Part shown: positions 44,569 through 50,694 of the stretch, piece by piece
Layout of the letters: each line of letters begins with the position of its first letter
Numbering within the stretch: the stretch's first letter is position 1
NCBI GenBank assembly: GCA_964511385.1
Contig: CAZEFE010000008.1
Span: 62,001 to 126,000 of the forward strand
Length of the DNA stretch: 64,000 bases
Reading direction: 5' to 3'
DNA from: CAILHX01 sp964511385
GTDB lineage: Bacteria; Pseudomonadota; Gammaproteobacteria; Burkholderiales; Methylophilaceae
Notes under the pieces: generated by a model
What the model was told of the DNA's origin: nothing
Databases searched by the model: none
What the model saw: the letters and a program-made list of their open reading frames with translations, nothing else
Position numbers and translations under genes: made by a program

Positions 44569-44928
44569 TTATTCCTTAAGGTAGCGCTCTATTGCTGGCG
44601 CGTCTTCTTGCATGAGTTTGGCGATTTCATCCACCATGTCGGCAAACTGGGTGTCGTTAATCAGTTCCGGACCAAACTTCCAGAGGAGCGTCTGCTCGAC
44701 AAAGGTTCTTGCTACTTTTCTGCCGCGATTGGCTTCCCCTTCCGGTAATGCTTGTAATTTGGATACGAGTACCGCGTGCAATGATTCCAGCGATTGGGGA
44801 ACAGGTTCGGGGAGTTCATGCTGTTCAGGCAATGGCGGTTTTGACTTTGCGCCGAGTTTGAGTTTTTGCTTGGCGGCTTCTTGCCTGATGATGGCCGCAA
44901 GACGATTGAGCGGATTAATCGAGTCCAC
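44569..44928 (-). CDS. Hypothetical protein
   Basis: 119 residues from a GTG at 44928 with a weak SD (GGGATAATGC). Not recognised. Helical, with a Pro-rich stretch (KSKPPLPEQHELPEPVPQSL) and a conserved-looking end (RKVARTFVEQTLLWKFGPEL, FADMVDEIAKLMQEDAP). Cytoplasmic. It lies between the candidate toxin pair and the duplicated end of rng. The 139 bases before it (44430-44568) hold no gene I can support. Confidence 0.6.
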   Translation of the reverse strand: MDSINPLNRLAAIIRQEAAKQKLKLGAKSKPPLPEQHELPEPVPQSLESLHAVLVSKLQALPEGEANRGRKVARTFVEQTLLWKFGPELINDTQFADMVDEIAKLMQEDAPAIERYLKE

Positions 44929-45001
44929 GCATTATCCCGGCAAACAAGCCTGAGTAAGAATGGGTACCGGGCTTTGTCGAATTAGCGCTTCCCAAAGGTG
45001 A

Positions 45002-45103
45002 ATCGCGCTTACATCAGCACAATGTCAAACGTCTCCTGCCCATACTGGTTTTCGGCCTGCAACGACACCGGCTTGCCGATGAAGTCGGAAAGCACGGCCC
45101 GCA
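45002..45103 (-). pseudogene. Duplicate of the 3' end of rng
   Basis: The minus-strand frame ending at the TAA at 45009-45011 reads LSDFIGKPVSLQAENQYGQE followed by TFDIVLM. That is the C-terminus of RNase G (real gene: LSDFIGKPVSLQAESQYGQE, then TFDIVLM, ending at 45710). The DNA differs at roughly 13 positions per 100, mostly third codon positions, so this is a diverged homologous copy and not a recent tandem duplication. Homology starts near ATCGCGC and covers about 100 bases. The DUF433/DUF5615 pair lies between the two copies. Confidence 0.88.
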
Positions 45104-45106
45104 CCT

Positions 45107-45439
45107 TTATAACAACATCAAGTAGCCAAGCGCATGATCGCGCTCAAAGTCCAGCAATCGAATACTGTTGGTGCGCAAAACCGCCTCAATCTGCTGGGTG
45201 GAGCAATTGCCCCGGCGCAACCAGATGAATTTGGGCGGGTGTCCGTAAAGCGCGCTGAGTTCCTGAAAGTCTGAATCCTTGCTGACAATGGAAAAGCCAT
45301 TGGTCTTGGCATATTCCCATACGGTTCTATCGGAGGTGTTGCCCAGGCCCAGACGCTCAACATGGGCGGAATCCGGGTAAACATCTGCCAGCATTCCCAC
45401 CAGTTTGGGTGAGAGGTTTTCGTCCAGTAGCAGCTTCAT
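45107..45439 (-). CDS. DUF5615 PIN-like protein, probable toxin
   Basis: 110 residues. MKLLLDENLSPKLVGML at the N-terminus and SIVSKDSDFQEL give the acidic residues of the Mut7-C/PIN-like fold; the end is LLDFERDHALGYLML. Proteins of this family are regularly paired with DUF433 proteins and are predicted ribonuclease toxins. The ATG overlaps the stop of the DUF433 gene by 4 bases. Confidence 0.88.
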   Translation of the reverse strand: MKLLLDENLSPKLVGMLADVYPDSAHVERLGLGNTSDRTVWEYAKTNGFSIVSKDSDFQELSALYGHPPKFIWLRRGNCSTQQIEAVLRTNSIRLLDFERDHALGYLMLL

Positions 45440-45660
45440 GCACTGACAACGAGTTGATGTTTCTCTCGATCTGCGGCGTAGGCCAGGCAGGCCTGGATGT
45501 CTTCAGCCGTGAGGTAGTTAAAATCTTCAAGTATCTGCTGTGGAGTCATGCCGGAGGCCAGGTAGTCCAGGACATCATAAACAGTCATCCTCAGTCCGCG
45601 AATACAGGGCTTGCCACTACGCTTTTCCGGGTCGATGGTGATGATGTTTCTGTAATCCAT
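45436..45660 (-). CDS. DUF433 protein, probable antitoxin
   Basis: 74 residues of DUF433: IITIDPEKRSGKPCIRGLRM, TVYDVLDYLASGMTPQQILE, then DFNYLTAEDIQACLAYAADR. It has a winged/ribbon-type helix-turn-helix (Trp/ParB-like) fold and acts presumably as the autoregulating antitoxin for the DUF5615 protein. SD GGAGG before the ATG (CACGGAGGCTGACATG). It sits 50 bases past the rng stop on the same strand. Confidence 0.88.
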   Translation of the reverse strand: MDYRNIITIDPEKRSGKPCIRGLRMTVYDVLDYLASGMTPQQILEDFNYLTAEDIQACLAYAADREKHQLVVSA

Positions 45661-45709
45661 GTCAGCCTCCGTGAGGTAGTTTTTGGCACTTGCAGCGCCA
45701 TTATCGCGC

Positions 45710-47158
45710 CTACATCAGCACAATATCAAACGTTTCCTGCCCGTACTGGCTTTCCGCCTGCAGCGACACCGGCTTGCCGATGAAGTCACTCAGCATGGCG
45801 AGCGCTTGCGATTCTTCGTCCAGGAACAGGTCGATGACTTTCTGTGAGGCGAGGATGCGGTATTCGCGCGCGCTGAACTGGCGCTCTTCGCGCAGGATTT
45901 CGCGCAGGATTTCGTAACACACGGTCTGCGCGGTTTTGAGTTCGCCGCGGCCGGAGCAGCAAGGGCACGGTTCGCACAGCACGCGCGCCAGGCTTTCCCG
46001 GGTGCGCTTGCGGGTCATTTCCACCAGCCCTAGGCCGGAAAAGCCGCTGATGGTGGTGCGGGCGCGGTCGCGGCTGACTTCCTTGGTGAGTTCTTCCATC
46101 ACGGCGACGCGGTGCGCTTCGTCGTCCATGTCGATGAAGTCGATGATGATGATGCCGCCCAGGTTGCGCAGCCGCAGTTGGCGGGAGATGGCGTGGGCGG
46201 CTTCGAGGTTGGTTTTGAAGACGGTGTCTTCCAGCGATCTGCCGCTGACAAAGCCGCCGGTGTTGACGTCTACCGTGGTCAGCGCTTCGGTCTGGTCGAA
46301 AATCAGGTAGCCGCCGGATTTGAGTTCCACTTTTCTGGACAGCGCTTTTTCGATTTCATCTTCCACCCCGCGCAGGTCGAACAGCGGGCGGTCGCCGGGG
46401 TAATGCACCAGCCGGTCCAGCACGCAACTGGCGTAGCTGGTGGCGAATTCCTGCATTTTCTGGAAGGTTTCGCGCGAGTCCACGGCGATCCTGGCCGTGT
46501 CTTCGTGCACGAAGTCGCGCAGCACGCGCAGCGGCAGGTTGACGTCCTGGTAAATCAGCGAGGCCAGCGGTGCGGTTTTGCTGGCGGCCAGGATGTTTTC
46601 CCAGGCTTTGTGCAGGTAGTCGAGGTCGGCCAGCAGTTCGTCGTCGCTGGCGGTTTCCGCCAGGGTGCGGATGATGTAGCCACCCGAATGGCCTTCGGGC
46701 AGCAGGGCAATCAGCCGGTTGCGCAGGGCTTCGCGGTCTTCTTCGCTTTCGATGCGCTGCGACACGCCGATATGCTCCTGCTCCGGCAGGTACACCAGGA
46801 ACCGTCCGGCAATACTGATCTGGGTGGTGAGGCGCGCGCCCTTGGTGCCGATGGGTTCCTTGACCACCTGCACAATCACCGGCTGGCCTTCGTGCAGCAG
46901 TTCCTGGATGGGTTTTTCCTGGTCGTCGCCATGTTCCAGGATGTCGGCAATGTGCAGGAAGGCCGCGCGGTTGAGGCCGATTTCCACGAATGCCGATTGC
47001 ATGCCGGGCAGGACGCGACACACCTTGCCTTTGTAGATGTTGCCGACCAGGCCGAGCTGGCTGGTGCGCTCGATGTGCACTTCCTGCACCACGGCCTGTT
47101 CCAGGATGGCCACCCGCGTTTCCTGCGGGGTGACGTTGATCAGTATTTCTTCGCTCAT
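45710..47158 (-). CDS. rng: Ribonuclease G
   Basis: Endoribonuclease of the RNase E/G family, maturing the 5' end of 16S rRNA. 482 residues: S1 domain (about 35-125, GNIYKGKVCRVLPGMQSAFV), catalytic Asp in VDVNTGGFVSGRS and IIIDFIDMDDEAHR, and the Zn-link CEPCPCCSGRG. The start ATG overlaps the stop of maf by 4 bases, giving a DJ-1-maf-rng operon. A diverged duplicate of the last 27 codons is at 45002-45103. Confidence 0.96.
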   Translation of the reverse strand: MSEEILINVTPQETRVAILEQAVVQEVHIERTSQLGLVGNIYKGKVCRVLPGMQSAFVEIGLNRAAFLHIADILEHGDDQEKPIQELLHEGQPVIVQVVKEPIGTKGARLTTQISIAGRFLVYLPEQEHIGVSQRIESEEDREALRNRLIALLPEGHSGGYIIRTLAETASDDELLADLDYLHKAWENILAASKTAPLASLIYQDVNLPLRVLRDFVHEDTARIAVDSRETFQKMQEFATSYASCVLDRLVHYPGDRPLFDLRGVEDEIEKALSRKVELKSGGYLIFDQTEALTTVDVNTGGFVSGRSLEDTVFKTNLEAAHAISRQLRLRNLGGIIIIDFIDMDDEAHRVAVMEELTKEVSRDRARTTISGFSGLGLVEMTRKRTRESLARVLCEPCPCCSGRGELKTAQTVCYEILREILREERQFSAREYRILASQKVIDLFLDEESQALAMLSDFIGKPVSLQAESQYGQETFDIVLM

Positions 47159-47736
47159 AACACCTTGATTCCAAATTTCTTCAATAATTCCGCGGTCTCG
47201 AAGATGGGCAAGCCCATCACGCCGGAGTAGCTGCCTTCGATGCGGCTGATGAATGCTCCGGCCAGACCTTGTATTCCATAGGCACCGGCCTTGTCGCGCG
47301 GTTCCCCGCTGGCGACGTAGGCGGCGATTTCCGCTTCGCTCAGCGTTTTCATTTCCACCTGCGTGCTGGAGAGCAGGGTTTCGACGGTGCCATCCAGCGC
47401 AACGGCGATGCCGGTGTGCACGCTGTGCCAGCGCCCGGACATCATGCGCAGCATGGTCGCGGCATGTGCGTCATCATCCGGCTTGCCGAGGATTTCGCCG
47501 TCGGCGCACACCGTGGTGTCGGCGGCCAGCACCGGCAACGCGATCAACCCGCGCCGCTTGATGGCTTGCGTGCAAGCCTGCGCCTTTTCGCGCGCCAGCC
47601 GCAGTACGTAGTGCTCCGGCGCTTCGCCCGCAATCACGTCCTCATTGATGTCCGACGGCAGCACTTCGAAATCCACGCCGATCTGGCGCAACAATTCCCC
47701 ACGGCGCGGCGAGCGCGAAGCCAGGTAGATTTTCAT
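47155..47736 (-). CDS. maf: Maf-family nucleotide pyrophosphatase (YhdE type)
   Basis: 193 residues. LASRSPRRGELLRQIG at the N-terminus, LAADTTVCADGEILGKP, and SGEPRDKAGAYGIQGLAG, which match YhdE-type enzymes acting on dTTP, UTP and related nucleotides. Overlaps rng downstream and the DJ-1 gene upstream by 4 bases each, so it is the middle gene of a coupled operon; pairing of maf and rng is common in Proteobacteria. Confidence 0.95.
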   Translation of the reverse strand: MKIYLASRSPRRGELLRQIGVDFEVLPSDINEDVIAGEAPEHYVLRLAREKAQACTQAIKRRGLIALPVLAADTTVCADGEILGKPDDDAHAATMLRMMSGRWHSVHTGIAVALDGTVETLLSSTQVEMKTLSEAEIAAYVASGEPRDKAGAYGIQGLAGAFISRIEGSYSGVMGLPIFETAELLKKFGIKVL

Positions 47737-48281
47737 GGCCGTTGCAGTTGGGCGGCGACAAAGTCGCGCTTGGCTTTGCCTGCCAGCAATTCGATCAGCG
47801 TCAGGGCGAAGTCCATCGCCGTGCCGGGGCCGCGCGAGGTGACGATGTTGCCGTCCACCACCACGGCGTCAGGCAGGTAAACGTGGCTGCCGGGCAGTTC
47901 GTCCAGTACGCCGGGAAAACTGGTGACGCGCTTGCCTTCCAGCAGCCCCGCCGCATGCAGCGCCATGGGTGCCGCGCAGATGGCCGCAACATAGTGGCCG
48001 GCGGCGGCCATCCGCTGCACCAACTGGATGACGCGCGGGTCGGCGGTCAGGTTTTCCGAGCCGGGCATGCCGCCCGGCAACACGATCATGTCAAAATTTT
48101 GCTGCAACGCTTTATCCAGCGTAGTATCGGCCAGCAGCGTGATGCCGCGGCTGGCTTTGACCGGCGTATCGCCCAGGCTGGCGCTGACGATGGGAATCCC
48201 GGCGCGGCGCAGCAGGTCGATAATGGTGACGGCTTCGATTTCCTCGCAGCCCGGCGCTAGTGGAAGCAGTACGGTAGGCAT
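47733..48281 (-). CDS. DJ-1/ThiJ/YajL family protein
   Basis: 182 residues. VLLPLAPGCEEIEAVTIID holds the conserved Glu, and VAAICAAPMALHAAGLL the nucleophile-elbow Cys; TSRGPGTAMDFAL is typical. Family members are proposed protein/nucleotide deglycases or glyoxalases, or chaperones. First gene of the DJ-1-maf-rng operon, divergent from marC with 61 bases between. Confidence 0.93.
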   Translation of the reverse strand: MPTVLLPLAPGCEEIEAVTIIDLLRRAGIPIVSASLGDTPVKASRGITLLADTTLDKALQQNFDMIVLPGGMPGSENLTADPRVIQLVQRMAAAGHYVAAICAAPMALHAAGLLEGKRVTSFPGVLDELPGSHVYLPDAVVVDGNIVTSRGPGTAMDFALTLIELLAGKAKRDFVAAQLQRP

Positions 48282-48342
48282 GAGTATGGGTCCGGCTTAA
48301 CTTGATGGTGGCGATACTATCCCATAACACCAGAGGTCACAA

Positions 48343-48981
48343 ATGAACGAGTGGGCATCTCTTTTCAAAATCGGCATCGCCTTGTTTGCGATTGTGAACC
48401 CGATCGGCAATGTGCCGATTTTTGTCACCGCCACCAACGGCTGGAGCAAGGCGGACCGTGGCCGTGCCATGCGCACCATTGCGCTGACGGTGTTCAGCAC
48501 GCTGGCGATTTCGGTGTTTGTCGGCGACCGCATCCTGGATTTTTTCGGTATCAGCATTCCGTCGTTCCAGGTCGGCGGCGGCATCCTGTTGCTGCTGATG
48601 GCGATTTCCATGATGCATGGCCGCAGCAATTCGCACGTGGCTGACGCCGCCCAGGCCGCCGCCGAGCGCGAAGCCGTTGCCATCGTGCCGCTGAGCATCC
48701 CGCTGCTGGCCGGTCCCGGTGCGATCAGCAGCATGATTATCGCCGCGCAGCAAAGCCACGGGTTCTGGGGGCATGTCTGGCTGATTGCGCCGGTGGCGGT
48801 GGTGTCGCTGCTGGTATGGGGGATCCTGCTGCTGTCGTACGGCATCGCCAACCGGCTGGGCGGCATCGGCATCAACATCGTGACGCGGCTGATGGGGCTG
48901 ATCCTGGCCGCGATGGCCATCGAGTTCATGGCGCACGGGCTGGGGAGTTTGTTTCCGGGGTTGCTGGGTCCGGGGGGCTAA
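48343..48981 (+). CDS. MarC-family integral membrane protein
   Basis: 212 residues with six predicted helices. Motifs NPIGNVPIFV in helix 1 and the internal-repeat region AIVPLSIPLLAGPGAISSMI are characteristic. The transport role of the family is not settled. SD AGAGGTCACAA before the ATG. Its TAA stop (48979-48981) is formed by the first bases of a 149-bp palindromic element. Confidence 0.93.
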   Translation: MNEWASLFKIGIALFAIVNPIGNVPIFVTATNGWSKADRGRAMRTIALTVFSTLAISVFVGDRILDFFGISIPSFQVGGGILLLLMAISMMHGRSNSHVADAAQAAAEREAVAIVPLSIPLLAGPGAISSMIIAAQQSHGFWGHVWLIAPVAVVSLLVWGILLLSYGIANRLGGIGINIVTRLMGLILAAMAIEFMAHGLGSLFPGLLGPGG

Positions 48982-49127
48982 GGCGACGCTGAATAAATGG
49001 CTACACGGGCGAATTGCGGCGTTGCGCGGTGCTCGCCCACTCGCCTATCCACCTGATATGTCTCGTGTTCTGCGCTCCGTGCGCCTTGCACTTCATCCCG
49101 CTCGCTCATTTATTCAGCGTCGCCTTA
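48979..49127. mobile_element. 149-bp MITE-like element with 21-bp perfect inverted ends
   Basis: The left end (48979-48999, TAAGGCGACGCTGAATAAAT plus one G) is exactly complementary to the right end (49107-49127). The interior (GCGGCGTTGCGCGG, CTCGCCTATCCACCTGATAT, GCTCCGTGCGCCTTGCACTT) resembles small non-coding repeats seen in many betaproteobacteria. No coding capacity. The element fills the gap between the convergent marC gene and the TonB-like gene and supplies the TAA of both. Confidence 0.78.
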
Positions 49128-49961
49128 ACGTCCGTAAGCCCCGCGCGGCCCGAAAAACTCCAGCAGCAGGAAATCTTCCAGCCCGGCGTTGTCCTGCGGG
49201 CGGGCGGAAAGCACCACCACGCGCCCCATACGCGGGGAATCCCAGTTGAAGTCGCCGGTGTAGTAGCGGCGGATGATTTCGATCATTTTGCGGATCAGCG
49301 CGCGCTGGACGTCGCCATCCGCCCCGGCCTGGACTTCGTACACCTCGCGGTGGGAATAACTCAGCTCGTTCCTCCAGCCGCGAAAGGCGAAGGTGGCGCT
49401 GCGCGCATCCATGCGCGAAATGCTGAACACGCCGCTGGTGCCGGACGCATTGCGCCTGGCCTCTTCCGGCTGCTTGCGTGCCTCTTCATTGCGCACGTCC
49501 GGGTCTTCCCCGGCGAGGCGGCGGCGCTCCCTGGCGGCATTGACGTAGGACGCCATGTCGGTGAACTGCTCCGGTTCCGCTACCGCGGGTTTAGGCGGCA
49601 CGGGGGGCGCTTTTGCCACGGTTTCAGGCGTCGGGATGGCGGGCGGGCGGGCGATTTCCTGCGGCGGCAGGGGGCGTGGGGTCGGTGCCGGTGCCGGTTT
49701 TGCCCTGGGTGCCGGTCGCGGCGGGGCGGGCGGACGTATCTCCGCTTGTGGTGTCGGTGGCGAGGCTGCCGCCACCTGGCGCGGCGGGCTGAGTTGCACA
49801 TCCAGCGTCTGGTCTTCCATGGCCGGCGCATGCTGGTTCAGCAAGTCGAAACGGCTCAGCCACAGCAGCAGCAAGCCATGCACCAGCAACGACACCGCCA
49901 CCGCAACAAACACCTTGCGGTTGATGCGGATATGGATGTAATCGTCGCGGGGGTTACTCAA
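49125..49961 (-). CDS. TonB-like Pro-rich membrane-anchored protein, DUF3108-like C-terminus
   Basis: 278 residues. One N-terminal TM helix (KVFVAVAVSLLVHGLLLLWL), then a Pro/Ala-rich periplasmic spacer (about 60-130, TPQAEIRPPAPPRPAPRAKP and more) as in TonB/TolA, then a globular end (FSISRMDARSATFAFRGWRN, ELSYSHREVYEVQ, IRKMIEIIRRYYTGDFNWDS). The C-terminus is not the standard TonB domain; similarity to DUF3108-type proteins is tentative. Its role may be in envelope transport. The TAA stop is the end of the palindromic element at 48979-49127. Confidence 0.7.
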   Translation of the reverse strand: MSNPRDDYIHIRINRKVFVAVAVSLLVHGLLLLWLSRFDLLNQHAPAMEDQTLDVQLSPPRQVAAASPPTPQAEIRPPAPPRPAPRAKPAPAPTPRPLPPQEIARPPAIPTPETVAKAPPVPPKPAVAEPEQFTDMASYVNAARERRRLAGEDPDVRNEEARKQPEEARRNASGTSGVFSISRMDARSATFAFRGWRNELSYSHREVYEVQAGADGDVQRALIRKMIEIIRRYYTGDFNWDSPRMGRVVVLSARPQDNAGLEDFLLLEFFGPRGAYGR

Positions 49962-50030
49962 GGGGCATCCTGAAGCTGTGGCGGTGCGGGCATGCCGGGG
50001 CGCTTGCGCGTCCGGCAGCGATGACGGAGA

Positions 50031-50498
50031 TTAGGCGCGCACCCGTAGCGTCAGCCCTTTCAGAAAATAGCGCAGAATCTGGTCGCCGCAGGCCCGGTAG
50101 TTGCTGTGGCCTTTTTTCCTGAACAGGGCGCTGAGCTCCGGCTTGGAGATCTGGTAGTCGGCGCTGGCGAAAATGGCGTGCATGTCTTCGTCTTTCAACT
50201 CGAAGGCAACGCGCAGCTTCTTCAGGATGATGTTGTTGGTGATCTTGCGTTCCGGCTTGGCGGCGGGGTCCGGGGCGCGCTCGCTTTTGCCGCGCCTGTG
50301 GATGATCAGGCCGTTGAGGAAGCCCAGCATCACCGCGTCCGGGCATGCCACGTAGCTTTCGTCTTCTTCGCCGCGCAGGAAATTTACGATGTCGGCGGTG
50401 CCGATGTCCTGCTCGCCCAGCTTGAAAATGCCCACCAGGGCGGGTTCGCTCACGTTGAGCAGGTAGCGCAGGCTTCTTAATACGTCGTTATTGGTCAA
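50031..50498 (-). CDS. DUF1456 (YehS-like) protein
   Basis: 155 residues with two tandem repeats of the DUF1456 unit: NNDVLRSLRYLLNVSEPALV...DIVNFLRGEEDESY, and NNIILKKLRVAFELKDEDMH...ELSALFRKKGHSNYRACGDQ, ending LRYFLKGLTLR. Function unknown. TTG start preceded by GGAGAATACCGC. Divergent from the hybrid histidine kinase gene. Confidence 0.92.
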   Translation of the reverse strand: MTNNDVLRSLRYLLNVSEPALVGIFKLGEQDIGTADIVNFLRGEEDESYVACPDAVMLGFLNGLIIHRRGKSERAPDPAAKPERKITNNIILKKLRVAFELKDEDMHAIFASADYQISKPELSALFRKKGHSNYRACGDQILRYFLKGLTLRVRA

Positions 50499-50647
50499 GC
50501 GGTATTCTCCGGTAATGTGGACTCGCGAACCAGCAGCGGATGCCGCCCTGTGGTTGCCATCAGCGTTGCCACAGCGATCATGGCGCCAATATTCTTTTAA
50601 ATTGACTCATGAGCCCGGTAAAGGATTCAGGCATTTTAGCTTATCAT

Positions 50648-50683
50648 GCATAAACGATTGTTCGAGCATAAACGATTGTTCGA
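50648..50683 (+). repeat. 18-bp tandem duplication upstream of the hybrid kinase
   Basis: GCATAAACGATTGTTCGA occurs twice in direct succession (50648-50665 and 50666-50683). With the ATG at 50646 it encodes a possible 20-residue leader peptide MHKRLFEHKRLFEESKNSFC that ends at a TAA at 50706-50708, overlapping the predicted kinase start. The kinase SD lies directly after the repeat. Confidence 0.8.
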
Positions 50684-50694
50684 GGAGAGCAAAA

